A stretch of 64,000 bases of DNA from Balneola sp. (GCA_003712055.1 RHLJ01000003.1:248001-312000); one strand, 5' to 3'. Numbered from the stretch's first letter, positions 52,598 through 61,455 are shown. Numbers and translations: made by a program. The notes: generated by a model from the letters alone, not told the origin.

Positions 52598-54874
52598 GTG
52601 AAGTTTTACAAAAATTTCTTCCTAAGAAATTTTCTTTTTCTACTCATCTCCATTCCTGTTTTAGGCCAAGATTCATCTATTGAAGGGGTTATACTTTCAA
52701 AAGATGATCGAGCACCTATTCCCAATGCAAACATAACTTTATCTATCGATAAGGGCACTATATCCGATTTAAAAGGAGAGTTTGAGTTCGTGAACTTAGA
52801 ACCGGGTACTTACACTGTTAATGTCTCAAGCATAGGTTTCGAAGATTATAACACCACCATTGAAGCCCCTGGAATTAAACCACTAAGAATCTTACTGGTA
52901 CCTAAAGTTTATAAAAGTGATGTAGCTGTAATAACGGCTACTCGCACCGAAAAATCATTAGCTGATGTCACTGTTCCGGTAACAGTGATTGGAAAAGAAG
53001 AAATAGAAAGAACTGGTAGCATTCGCTTAAGTGATATTCTTGACGAACAGATTGGGATGAGTATTGTTAATGATCATGGTACCGGAATCCAGGTGCAGGG
53101 ATTTGATCCGGATTACACCCTAATCATGATTGATAATCAGCCGGTTATTGGTAGAACTGCTGGTACCCTCGATTTAACCAGATTGGCAATTGGTAATGTT
53201 GAACAAATTGAAATTGTAAAGGGCCCTTCATCTGCACTCTGGGGAAGCGATGCACTAGCCGGAGTAATCAATATCATAACAGAAAAAGGAAATGCTCCTT
53301 TATCGGCGGAATTAACCTCGCGTTATGGATCAAATGAATCTTATGATGGATCAGGAAACATCAAATTTAAAAGCGAAAAGTTAAGCGGGAATCTATTTGG
53401 TAATTATACCCGATCTTCTGGTTTTGACTTAGACAATACTACTGTTACACCAACCATTCCTCAGTACGATAACATTACATTGATGGGAGGAGTCGATTAC
53501 CGCCTCAATGAGACGTTCAATCTTGGAATAGATGCTCGTTTTTATGAAGAATCGCAGAGTTATCAAACTGAAGTTGATAACCTTCTTTTAAATGGAGATG
53601 AAAGCCAAAAGGATTACAGTTTTTCTCCAGGTATTTCTGCAAATATCGGAGAGCGATTTCTTATTGAGGCGAATGCATTTTTAAGTCGTTTTGAAAGCGA
53701 AACAGTTTTAGATGAAGATGAAAGCGGAGACAATTTTTCATTATCTACTTTCGACCAAACCTTGAATAGGTTTGAATTAAAAAACTCGGCGTTTTGGAAT
53801 CCTAAAAATGTATCTGTATTCGGATTAGGAATGAACCGGGAAGATCTTGTAGCAGAAATTTATGCGGATGTCCCCTTTTTCGATAGCTATTTCCTATTCG
53901 GGCAACATGAGTGGAAACCTATCACGGAAATATCACTTGTTGGAGGTTTTCGTTTTGACTCACACAGCGAGTATAGTTCACAGCTTACGCCAAAATTCTC
54001 CGCCTTATATAAGGCAAGTGATATTGTTAGTGTGAAAGCATCATTGGGGGGTGGTTTTAAAGCTCCTGCATTCCGTCAATTGTTTCTAAATTTTACCAAC
54101 TCAACGGTAGGATACAGTGTATTTGGCACCTCTACAGTTATCGAGGGCGTGGAAGATCTTCAAACAAGGGGAGAAATACAGGAGCTGTTCTACGACCCTG
54201 TAGAATTTACTGATATAACTCCTGAGCGTTCTTTTTCTTTCAATACCGGTTTTGATATTAAGCCAGCTGTTGGCTTGAAAATGACCATTAACGCATTCAG
54301 GAATAACGTACGTGATCTGATTGAAACAGAAAGAATCGCTTTAAAAACAAACGGTCAATCCGTTTTCTCTTATATCAATCTGAATAGAATTTATACTCAA
54401 GGGTCTGAATTCCAAATTACCTATACACCTAGCTTTCTTGAAGCATTTACCTTTAGCATGGGGTATCAATATCTGGATGCACGCCGAAAAATTACCCGTA
54501 CTTTTGATGATGTAGTTAATGGAGAGGTAGTAACCATTACCGAGCAAGAGTATGTCTCTATGTTCAATCGGTCAAAGCATACCTGGAACTTCAAGACTTT
54601 TTACCGAATCCAACCTTGGGACGTAGAGACAAGCTTGCGATTGAGGTACAGGGGAGAATATGGATTCGCAGATTTCAACAGCAATCAGCTTTTGGACGAT
54701 AACGAATATGCAGAGGCGCATGCTATTGTAAATGCCACTATTGCAAAAACCTTTAAAGATCGATATGAGCTAATGGTTGGTGCTAACAACCTCCTCGATT
54801 ACAATCATCCGCTTTACCTACCCTCTGATCCGGGTACCACTTTCTTTGTACAACTGAATATTAACCTATACTAA
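52598..54874 (+). CDS. hmuR: TonB-dependent heme receptor
   Basis: A 758-aa outer-membrane receptor. The signal peptide ends at PVLGQ (about 24 from the GTG at 52598); a TTG at 52586 is an alternative start. A carboxypeptidase-regulatory-like beta-sandwich (about 27-105) precedes the plug (about 112-230, with RLSDILDEQIGMSI, VKGPSSALWGSDALAGVINIIT broken by a loop) and the 22-strand barrel, including a GFKAPAFRQLFLNF segment like the FRAP region of heme receptors. It precedes a double-domain HmuY gene by 21 bp, which makes heme the likely ligand. Iron control is expected from the operator upstream. Confidence 0.88.
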   Translation: MKFYKNFFLRNFLFLLISIPVLGQDSSIEGVILSKDDRAPIPNANITLSIDKGTISDLKGEFEFVNLEPGTYTVNVSSIGFEDYNTTIEAPGIKPLRILLVPKVYKSDVAVITATRTEKSLADVTVPVTVIGKEEIERTGSIRLSDILDEQIGMSIVNDHGTGIQVQGFDPDYTLIMIDNQPVIGRTAGTLDLTRLAIGNVEQIEIVKGPSSALWGSDALAGVINIITEKGNAPLSAELTSRYGSNESYDGSGNIKFKSEKLSGNLFGNYTRSSGFDLDNTTVTPTIPQYDNITLMGGVDYRLNETFNLGIDARFYEESQSYQTEVDNLLLNGDESQKDYSFSPGISANIGERFLIEANAFLSRFESETVLDEDESGDNFSLSTFDQTLNRFELKNSAFWNPKNVSVFGLGMNREDLVAEIYADVPFFDSYFLFGQHEWKPITEISLVGGFRFDSHSEYSSQLTPKFSALYKASDIVSVKASLGGGFKAPAFRQLFLNFTNSTVGYSVFGTSTVIEGVEDLQTRGEIQELFYDPVEFTDITPERSFSFNTGFDIKPAVGLKMTINAFRNNVRDLIETERIALKTNGQSVFSYINLNRIYTQGSEFQITYTPSFLEAFTFSMGYQYLDARRKITRTFDDVVNGEVVTITEQEYVSMFNRSKHTWNFKTFYRIQPWDVETSLRLRYRGEYGFADFNSNQLLDDNEYAEAHAIVNATIAKTFKDRYELMVGANNLLDYNHPLYLPSDPGTTFFVQLNINLY

Positions 54875-54895
54875 AAATAATCCTCATAATTAACC

Positions 54896-55969
54896 ATGAA
54901 GTACTTATCACAAAAAACTCCATTGCTTCTAATCCTTATGGCTACCACTTTTGTAGCTTGTAAATCATCTGGAAATGATGGTCCAGCAGATGTTAATGCA
55001 ATAACAGTAAATGACCTTGCTGCTAATGTAGTAACAATTTTTTCTCCATCAGGCCCTGCTACTGATGTTGCAGGTGATACTGCAGAAACAGAAACCTATG
55101 TGTATTACGATCTTGATACCGGCTCAACTGTAGCTGATGCAGCTTCCTCCGCTTGGGATATAGCATTTGGAGGAACTACCATACTTGCCAATAGCGCTAA
55201 TGGTGGTGGTATCCAACTTGTAGATGCAGATTACGCTTCTACCCAAACTGCTCCTGAAGCTGGTTATGCTAATGACAATGCATCTTGGTACTTATACACT
55301 GCTGAAATACCAAACCTACCTCCTCATGCTATTCTTCCACTTGAAGACAAGACATTGGTAGTAAGAACTGCAGATAACCGTTATGCTAAAGTGCAGATAG
55401 TTAGCTATTACGAAGGAAATCCCGATACCAGCACGGAAGAATTTGCGAGCTTTTTTACTCGCCCAGCAGGCCGATACTTCACGTTTAACTACACCATCCA
55501 GAATGATGGAAGTACACAGTTATATCACGAGGATACATTCACTTATTATGACCTGGATGAAAATGAAATCGTAGAAGATGAAGCTTCTTCTCAATGGGAT
55601 ATAGCTTTTAGCGGAACTACCATTATGGCCAATAGTGAACAAAATGGTGGCTTGCAGCTTCTTAACATTGAGTACACTAATCTTGATGAAGCTCCAACAA
55701 GTGGATATACTGGAACTACTTCAGCGTGGTATACTTATACAGGTGAAGCCCCTACTGGGCCCACCCATGCTATTTTGCCTAATGATGGGCAAACATTGGT
55801 AGTACTTACTCCGGAAGGAAAATATGCTAAAGTTCAAATTCTGAGCTACTACCAAGGCAATCCTGATGTTAGCTCAGAAGCTTTCATCAACTTATTTACT
55901 CGGCCTGCAGCAAGATACTATACCTTTAACTTTGGTATCCAAACTGATGGGTCAACGCTTTTTGAATAA
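54896..55969 (+). CDS. hmuY: HmuY-like lipoprotein with two HmuY domains
   Basis: A 357-aa lipoprotein (lipobox FVAC, Cys 22) with two copies of the HmuY fold: about 60-200 and 210-357. Matching pieces are VYYDLDTG / TYYDLDEN, SSAWDIAFGGTTILANS / SSQWDIAFSGTTIMANS, and PHAILP (H144) / THAILP (H291), followed by YAKVQI and SYY. HmuY proteins capture heme at the surface and pass it to the TonB receptor. Single-domain HmuY has one heme site; two domains could hold two. The conserved His pair is a candidate heme ligand; HmuY itself uses two His. It ends at a strong terminator. Confidence 0.88.
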   Translation: MKYLSQKTPLLLILMATTFVACKSSGNDGPADVNAITVNDLAANVVTIFSPSGPATDVAGDTAETETYVYYDLDTGSTVADAASSAWDIAFGGTTILANSANGGGIQLVDADYASTQTAPEAGYANDNASWYLYTAEIPNLPPHAILPLEDKTLVVRTADNRYAKVQIVSYYEGNPDTSTEEFASFFTRPAGRYFTFNYTIQNDGSTQLYHEDTFTYYDLDENEIVEDEASSQWDIAFSGTTIMANSEQNGGLQLLNIEYTNLDEAPTSGYTGTTSAWYTYTGEAPTGPTHAILPNDGQTLVVLTPEGKYAKVQILSYYQGNPDVSSEAFINLFTRPAARYYTFNFGIQTDGSTLFE

Positions 55970-55987
55970 TTAATTTCAGATAACATC

Positions 55988-56019
55988 AAAAAGCCGAGCA
56001 TGAAAACTCGGCTTTTTTT
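55988..56019 (+). terminator. Rho-independent terminator after hmuY
   Basis: AAAAAGCCGAG (55988-55998) pairs with CTCGGCTTTTT (56007-56017), loop 8 nt, and the T-run continues to 56019. It separates the receptor/HmuY transcript from the hmuSTUV operon, which has its own operator. Confidence 0.9.
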
Positions 56020-56033
56020 ATGCCCAAAAGTTC

Positions 56034-56058
56034 TTAATTTAGAAACAGTCTAAATTAA
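56034..56058 (+). promoter_or_regulatory. Iron-type inverted repeat upstream of hmuS
   Basis: TTAATTTAGA (56034-56043) and TCTAAATTAA (56049-56058) are exact reverse complements with a 5-nt spacer (AACAG). The core ATTTAGA-N5-TCTAAAT is the same as in the two boxes upstream. It ends 23 bp before the hmuS ATG. A Fur-family operator is inferred. Confidence 0.65.
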
Positions 56059-56081
56059 CATAATCCTGTTTCTCCATTCTT

Positions 56082-57131
56082 ATGACTAAAAATGAACTTC
56101 GGACAAAAGCTGCTGAGCTTAAAAAAGAACAACCAAAACTTAGAGCAGTAAATCTTGCGGAACAATTAGGAGTTAGCGAAGCGGAACTCGTTTCTACCAA
56201 TGAAAAGGCAACCCGCCTTACTGAAGACTGGGAAGGTATTTTTAAAGCGGTAGAGACTCTGGGCTATGTAATGGCACTCACCCGTAATAAATCAGTAGTC
56301 CATGAACGAAAAGGGGAATACCATAATATCAGCTTTGAAGGTCATGTTGGACTGGTGCTCGATCCAAACATTGATCTAAGAATTTTCCAGAACCGTTTTG
56401 GCTTTGTGTTTGCTGTACCTGTTGAAAGCCCCAGAGGTACATTACGCAGTATCCAGTTCTTTGATAAAAAAGGCGTTGCTGCCCATAAGATTTATCTTAT
56501 GAATGAAGAACATATTTCAGATTATGATGCTTTAGTTCAAAGCTTTGCTCATCCTGACCAGGAATCTGAATTGGAATTTTCCAACTCTGCGGGTCGCCCT
56601 CCTCAAGCTAACGGAAACGTAGAACATGAATTTAATGCGGAAGCTTTTCTGTCTGACTGGTCTGAATTAAAGGACACTCATGACTTTTACCCATTGCTCA
56701 TGAAGCATAAGGTGGAACGTACAAAAGCGCTTGAAGTAGCAGAAGGTAGATTTACACTCAAAGTAGATAATTCAGCTACCGAAATGATGCTGAATAAAGC
56801 ATCCGAAGAGCAGGTTTCTATTATGGTGTTTGTAAGCAGTGGTCCTGTTATTCAAATCCACACGGGTGAGGTAGAAAAGATCAAGAAAATGGATAACTGG
56901 CTAAATGTACTCGACTCGGAGTTCAACCTGCATCTTCGTGAAGATCATATCGCACATTCATGGGTGGTTGAAAAACCAACAGAAGATGGAATCGTTACCT
57001 CCCTGGAAATCTTTGACGAAGACCGAAACAACATCGCCACTTTCTTCGGTGCTCGTAAACCAGGTAAACCTGAGTTGGAAACATGGAGAAGCCTCATTGC
57101 TGAAATTAGGGAAGAAGGGGTACTGGCGTGA
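56082..57131 (+). CDS. hmuS: Heme-degrading/trafficking factor HmuS (HemS/ChuS family)
   Basis: A 349-aa cytoplasmic protein with the HemS/ChuS two-repeat organisation: 1-170 and 190-349. The first half has ALTRNKSVVHERKGEYHNIS and HVGLVLDPNIDLRIF, and the second ISIMVFVSSGPVIQIH-like SIMVFVSSGPVIQIHTGEVE, with DLFLREDHI-like NLHLREDHIAHSWVV. Members bind heme and release iron from it, or pass it to a heme oxygenase. It overlaps hmuT (ATGA-like, 4 bp) and begins the hmuSTUV operon behind its own operator. Confidence 0.92.
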   Translation: MTKNELRTKAAELKKEQPKLRAVNLAEQLGVSEAELVSTNEKATRLTEDWEGIFKAVETLGYVMALTRNKSVVHERKGEYHNISFEGHVGLVLDPNIDLRIFQNRFGFVFAVPVESPRGTLRSIQFFDKKGVAAHKIYLMNEEHISDYDALVQSFAHPDQESELEFSNSAGRPPQANGNVEHEFNAEAFLSDWSELKDTHDFYPLLMKHKVERTKALEVAEGRFTLKVDNSATEMMLNKASEEQVSIMVFVSSGPVIQIHTGEVEKIKKMDNWLNVLDSEFNLHLREDHIAHSWVVEKPTEDGIVTSLEIFDEDRNNIATFFGARKPGKPELETWRSLIAEIREEGVLA

Positions 57132-58018
57132 AAAAACTGATTGTAAGTTTACTGCTTCTTTTTGGAGTATCATTCACAGCTCAAACTCAAACCACTATTG
57201 AGGGAGCAGATGGGGTAAATGTTGAAATAGACAATTTATCCAGGATTATTACGGTTGGGGGATCTATTTCGGAAACTGTTTGGGCGCTTGGCGGAGGACC
57301 GCAAGTAATTGCAACAGATGAATCTACCACTTTCCCTCCTGAAGTTTTTCGTATGCCTCGAGTGCCTTATGTAAGAAACCTGACCTCTGAGGGTATCCTT
57401 TCACTTGGTCCAACCTTGATATTGGCAAGTGATGATGCAAGCCCACAGGCAGCAGTAGACCAAATACGTTCTGCTGGAACAGACCTTCTTCTTATTAAAG
57501 AGGAAGAGTCGATGGAAGGAGTGATACACAAAATTAAGATCATTGGCGAAGTACTTGGTAAAACTGATGAAGCTCAGGAGCTTATTCGTGAAAACCAGGA
57601 ACTCTATGATAAAGCTGCTGAATACAGGAAAGAGCTTACTTCAGAACCTAGCGTATTATTTGTCTTAAGTGTGAACAACGGGAGCACTTTTATGGCAGCA
57701 GGAACTAATACTGGAGCTGAGAAAATAATCGCTCTGGCTGGCGGTAAAAATGCAATGGAATCGTTTCAGGGATACAAACCTGTATCTAATGAAGCCATCT
57801 TAGCAGCTAATCCCGATTATATTCTGGTAATGGAATCCCGTCTTGAAGAAGTTACCAATGCAGTAAAAAATACTGACGGTATAAACCTAATTACTGCTTC
57901 TCAAAAAAATCAGATTGTTGGAATGGATGGAAATAAGCTACTTGGATTTGGCCCTCGATTTGGTTCAGCAATATTAGAATTAATATCGCTCTTACATCCT
58001 GAAGAATCTGACCTCTGA
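57128..58018 (+). CDS. hmuT: Heme ABC transporter substrate-binding protein
   Basis: A 296-aa periplasmic binding protein starting at GTG 57128, signal peptide ending about residue 20 (FTAQT). The fold is the class III binding protein type. A Tyr in the VPYVRNLTSEGILSL block (Y81) is at the position used for heme ligation in HmuT/ShuT relatives. TVGGSISETVWALG is the conserved opening and AANPDYILVME a later strand. It hands heme to HmuUV. Two bases separate its stop from hmuU. Confidence 0.92.
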   Translation: MKKLIVSLLLLFGVSFTAQTQTTIEGADGVNVEIDNLSRIITVGGSISETVWALGGGPQVIATDESTTFPPEVFRMPRVPYVRNLTSEGILSLGPTLILASDDASPQAAVDQIRSAGTDLLLIKEEESMEGVIHKIKIIGEVLGKTDEAQELIRENQELYDKAAEYRKELTSEPSVLFVLSVNNGSTFMAAGTNTGAEKIIALAGGKNAMESFQGYKPVSNEAILAANPDYILVMESRLEEVTNAVKNTDGINLITASQKNQIVGMDGNKLLGFGPRFGSAILELISLLHPEESDL

Positions 58019-58020
58019 TT

Positions 58021-59100
58021 TTGAGTTCTTTTTCGTATCACTGGTTTAATTCATACAAAAAGCAGGTTTCTACTCTTTTTGTACTATTTCTTGCCCTCAT
58101 CTTTGTAAGCTTGCTATCTATCGGGATTGGACCAGTATCCATTGGAGTAAAAGATGTAGTCTTAATTCTGTTAGATGGGATGGGTATCCTTGACCCAGAT
58201 GAATCAAAACTCCAATATTCGGCTATTATTCTCGGCATTAGAGTTCCACGAGTAATTATGGCCATTGCAGTTGGTGCTACGCTAGCTATCTCAGGGGCTG
58301 CTTTACAAGGCCTTTTTCGAAATCCTCTTGCCGACCCAACGCTTATTGGAGTTTCCAGTGGATCTGCCTTTGCTGCTGCTGCAGTCATAATTCTAGGTGG
58401 CGGTTTAGTAGCTATACTACCGGCATTTATATATTCAGCATTACTTCCTATCGCTGCTTTTTTTGGTGGTCTGGCAGCCACCTGGCTAGTATATCTTATT
58501 TCTACCAAGGCGGGGAAAACGAACGTGGCTACTATGTTACTCGCAGGAATAGCCATTAATGCCTTAGCTGCTGCTGGCATAGGATTCCTAATTTTTACAG
58601 CTGATGATTTACAAATCCGGGATTTAACCTTTTGGACACTAGGAAGTCTGGGAAGTTCAGTATGGAATAACGTGTATCGAGCTGTCCCTTTTATGATGAT
58701 TGCGATTATTGGATTGCCGCTCCTTTCAAAAGCTATGAATATTTTGTTGTTGGGAGAAAGTGAAGCCCGGCATCTTGGAATACGAACGGAAAGAATTAAG
58801 AAAGTAGTCATTACCCTTTCTGCTTTGGGTATAGGCTCTGCAGTGGCTGTAAGTGGAATTATTGGATTTGTAGGGTTGGTAGTACCCCATTTGCTTCGTC
58901 TTATTATTGGGCCTGACCACCGTTTCTTAATGCCTGCTTCCATTTTATTGGGAGCACTTTTGATGCTTGCTTCAGACCTTTTTGCACGAATGGTGGTAAT
59001 TCCAGCTGAGTTACCTATTGGTATCGTTACCTCAGCAATTGGAGCTCCTTTCTTTTTATGGCTACTAATGCGTAATCGTACATTGAGTTCCTATCTATGA
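58021..59100 (+). CDS. hmuU: Heme ABC transporter permease (FecCD family)
   Basis: A 359-aa FecCD-type permease with about ten membrane helices. Conserved parts include RVPRVIMAIAVGATLAISGAALQG (split by loops), NPLADPTLIGVSSG, and the ATPase-contact motif in FVGLVVPHLLR, plus the GGxIGAP-type end SAIGAPFFLWLLMR. The start is TTG at 58021, directly after the hmuT stop. Heme or cobalamin-like import by the HmuTUV complex follows from its neighbours. Confidence 0.92.
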   Translation: MSSFSYHWFNSYKKQVSTLFVLFLALIFVSLLSIGIGPVSIGVKDVVLILLDGMGILDPDESKLQYSAIILGIRVPRVIMAIAVGATLAISGAALQGLFRNPLADPTLIGVSSGSAFAAAAVIILGGGLVAILPAFIYSALLPIAAFFGGLAATWLVYLISTKAGKTNVATMLLAGIAINALAAAGIGFLIFTADDLQIRDLTFWTLGSLGSSVWNNVYRAVPFMMIAIIGLPLLSKAMNILLLGESEARHLGIRTERIKKVVITLSALGIGSAVAVSGIIGFVGLVVPHLLRLIIGPDHRFLMPASILLGALLMLASDLFARMVVIPAELPIGIVTSAIGAPFFLWLLMRNRTLSSYL

Positions 59101-59894
59101 TTGTTGCTGAACATATTAATGTTGTAGTATCTGGTAAGAAGAAACTGGTAGAAGAATTTTCTGTTAAAATTCAGCCTGGTGTTCTTACTGCCGTTATCGG
59201 AAAGAATGGAGCTGGAAAATCTACTTCTTTAAAGGCTATTACCGGAGATATCGCCCATCAATCAGGAACTATCTACCTCGAAGAAACACCCATTCAAAAA
59301 GTCCCGATCCAAGAGTTAGCCCGCAAACGTGCTGTCGTTCATCAGAAATCCTCCCTGCAATTTTCGTTTTCTGTCCAGGATGTAGTAGGGCTTGGAAGAT
59401 CTCCCTATGGAGGCACTTTTTTATCTGGCAAAGACTTTGAAATTGTCGAAGAGTGCCTTCAAAAAGTGGATGCGACCCATCTTATGGAGAGGACCTATAC
59501 CACACTTTCTGGAGGAGAGCAGCAACGGGTGCAATTTGCGCGGTCTTTGGCCCAGATATGGGATGCTATTGAATCTAATTCTCCTTCTTACTTATTGCTT
59601 GACGAACCTCTAGCCAGCCTGGATGTGGCGCATCAGCATGAGATGATGCATGTGTTAAAGCAATTATGTGCCTCCAATGTGGGAGTTTTTATCATTATTC
59701 ATGATTTGAATCTGGCCGCACAATACTCCGATTATATCATCATTCTTAAAGACGGAAAAACAGTGGCTGAAGGAACCGCCAAAGAAGTATTTAACGAAGA
59801 GATTATTGGTTCCGCTTTTGATTTCCCGGTTAGCATTATTCCTCACCCTAAAATTGACTGTCCGCTTATCGTAGCCAGTGGATTAATTGATTAG
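59097..59894 (+). CDS. hmuV: Heme ABC transporter ATP-binding protein
   Basis: A 265-aa ABC ATPase with GKNGAGKST (Walker A), the Q-loop VHQKSS, signature LSGGEQQRVQFARSL and Walker B YLLLDEPLASLD, then the HDL motif IIHDLNLAAQYSD. This is the HmuV/FecE type. ATGA overlap with hmuU. It completes the hmuSTUV operon. An inverted-repeat element follows. Confidence 0.93.
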   Translation: MIVAEHINVVVSGKKKLVEEFSVKIQPGVLTAVIGKNGAGKSTSLKAITGDIAHQSGTIYLEETPIQKVPIQELARKRAVVHQKSSLQFSFSVQDVVGLGRSPYGGTFLSGKDFEIVEECLQKVDATHLMERTYTTLSGGEQQRVQFARSLAQIWDAIESNSPSYLLLDEPLASLDVAHQHEMMHVLKQLCASNVGVFIIIHDLNLAAQYSDYIIILKDGKTVAEGTAKEVFNEEIIGSAFDFPVSIIPHPKIDCPLIVASGLID

Positions 59895-59937
59895 TACTGT
59901 TGAAGTAAAGCAAAGATTACCCGTTATTATTTAGTAT

Positions 59938-60117
59938 GAATTCGGGATAGCAAATGAGATCTAAATACTAAAGAGGGTCATTCCGCGGCGAAAGCCAGAA
60001 TCTGAAAATAGATTAGAACCAAGGTTCTGTTTTTAAAAGCAAAATCTAGATTCCTGCCTTCGCAGGAATGACTAAAAAGCTATTAGGTACTTTATTTAAA
60101 GTTTCTATCCCGAATTC
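59938..60117. repeat. Nested inverted-repeat element (MITE-like), family B
   Basis: A 180-bp element. Outer arms are exact: GAATTCGGGATAG (59938-59950) and CTATCCCGAATTC (60105-60117). Inside lies a family B repeat, GTCATTCCGCGG... to GGAATGAC (59977-60072), whose core matches 49179-49254. ATTATTTA occurs just outside each end (59926-59933 and 60120-60127) at unequal distances, and may be a target duplication or chance. No gene is seen in this gap. Confidence 0.7.
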
Positions 60118-60146
60118 GCATTATTTAAGAACGAACTGCCAGTATT

Positions 60147-60647
60147 ATGAAATGCTTCTCAGCCATTGTCTTTCTTTTATTTTTTTCTGTCCAATTAAGT
60201 TATGCTCAAAATGAAATTGCAAGAGAACGCAGCTCTCTAACGGGTATTAAGGAAATGGGCGTGGTAGTGAATATTGAGAAGCCTATTGGATTGGTTAATC
60301 CTTCTTTGGATGTCACATGGGTAAGGCAACAGATTGTAGAAAGTTTTGAAGACTTACCGGTAAGAATCCTGGATGATAAGATACTTAAGCAGTCGGATGA
60401 ATTTCCGATTTTGCATGTTCATGTAAATATTATGAGAGCTTCTAATCTAACCCTTCCCTTCTCCATTGAGTTAAACTTCTACCAACCAGTTAAGTTAGTG
60501 CTAAACAGAGACCTCAAAACAATGGCGATAACATGGAATAAAGGACAGGTGGGTTTAGTCTCAGAGAATATGATTCCTATTATTGTTGAAGAAGCGGTTG
60601 CACTTTCATCACTGTTTAAGGATGCATTTGAAGAGGTTAATTTATGA
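60147..60647 (+). CDS. Hypothetical secreted protein
   Basis: A 166-aa exported protein with a signal peptide ending near SYAQNE (21). After it comes a mixed alpha/beta domain, with KEMGVVVNIEKP, VTWVRQQIVESFEDLPVRILDDK (broken by a loop) and FPILHVHVNIMRA strands and a helical end. I recognise no family. The pattern of strand-helix-strand near the start suggests a small periplasmic fold. Its stop overlaps the YjbR gene start (ATGA). Confidence 0.7.
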   Translation: MKCFSAIVFLLFFSVQLSYAQNEIARERSSLTGIKEMGVVVNIEKPIGLVNPSLDVTWVRQQIVESFEDLPVRILDDKILKQSDEFPILHVHVNIMRASNLTLPFSIELNFYQPVKLVLNRDLKTMAITWNKGQVGLVSENMIPIIVEEAVALSSLFKDAFEEVNL

Positions 60648-61000
60648 ATATAGAAGAGTACAGAGAGTTCTGCCTCTCCTTTGATGGAGTTACAGAGGGT
60701 TTCCCATTTGATGAAAAAGTATTGGTGTTTAAGGTAATGGGAAAGATGTTCGCCCTTACAGATATTGAAGAATTTGAGGGTATTAACTTAAAATGCGAAC
60801 CCGAACGAGCTGTAATGCTTCGGGAAGAGTTTGAGGAAATTAAACCTGGGTATCATATGAATAAAGTGCACTGGAATACCGTTAGTGTGACTGGAAGTCT
60901 GGATGATCAATTCATCCGGCAGCTTATTACCGAATCCTACAATCTCATTGTTGCCAAGCTTCCTAAAAAAGAGAAAGAAAAACTAGAAGCTATGAAGTAA
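60644..61000 (+). CDS. MmcQ/YjbR family DNA-binding-like protein
   Basis: A 118-aa protein with the MmcQ/YjbR pattern: MNIEEYREFCLSFDGVTEGF at the start, FDEKVLVFKVMGKMFALTDI, LKCEPERAVMLRE and the HMNKVHWNTVSVTG block. Members have a double-wing fold related to DNA-binding domains, with function unproven. It is coupled to the secreted-protein gene upstream and converges with the DUF6787-like gene (11-bp overlap). Confidence 0.9.
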   Translation: MNIEEYREFCLSFDGVTEGFPFDEKVLVFKVMGKMFALTDIEEFEGINLKCEPERAVMLREEFEEIKPGYHMNKVHWNTVSVTGSLDDQFIRQLITESYNLIVAKLPKKEKEKLEAMK

Positions 61001-61310
61001 CTTTTTCCTGTTTTTTAGGAATAAAGCGACTGAATGATTTTTTGAGGAACCACCAGAAGAATCTTCTTTGACCAAATATGGTCCCATATATGATGAGCAG
61101 GAAATTATAAATAGGCAATATGGTTAGCAGCCAAACAAGCGCTCTAAACCAGAATGGCATATCACTTGTAATTCCTAGCATTTCGAAAACGAACTTTTTT
61201 GCAAAAACAGCACTAAAACCGGTACAGGAAAATACAACAAGGATTACAACGATTTGCCAGTTGCTTTCAATATTCCATCGAAGCTTAAGTTTTTCGAAAA
61301 GTTTCTTCAT
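60990..61310 (-). CDS. DUF6787-like small membrane protein
   Basis: A 106-aa protein with two hydrophobic helices (about 19-38 and 55-76) and a basic C-terminus (FFWWFLKKSFSRFIPKKQEK). The opening LKLRWNIESNWQIVVILVV resembles, by recall, DUF6787-type proteins of Bacteroidota. The function is unknown. Convergent with the YjbR-like gene. Confidence 0.75.
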   Translation of the reverse strand: MKKLFEKLKLRWNIESNWQIVVILVVFSCTGFSAVFAKKFVFEMLGITSDMPFWFRALVWLLTILPIYNFLLIIYGTIFGQRRFFWWFLKKSFSRFIPKKQEKVTS

Positions 61311-61429
61311 ATAAATTTAAAACTTTGAAAATAGCAGAATAATAGCTTTAATGAAGTCAAATAGTTATAAAGTTTCTCCTTTACGCACAGGGGTAATAAA
61401 CAAAAATATGTTGCAATTCCTGCTTGGTG

Positions 61430-61455
61430 GGAGTAGCTTCACTCCAATTTTGGAG
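61430..61455 (+). other. Two mutually exclusive hairpins ahead of the aquaporin gene
   Basis: GGAGT (61430-61434) can pair with ACTCC (61441-61445), while CTCCAA (61442-61447) can pair with TTGGAG (61450-61455). The two stems share bases, so only one can form. They lie about 33 bp ahead of the ATG in a 177-bp leader and may be chance. Confidence 0.25.

Noticed and set aside
58038-58943. 301-codon open frame antisense to hmuU
   Set aside because: It has no recognisable domain, runs opposite a clear FecCD permease, and its open length reflects the codon bias of that gene.
5528-60072. CRISPR array made of the intergenic palindromes
   Set aside because: Copies are single, far apart and unlike direct repeats with spacers, and no cas gene is present.
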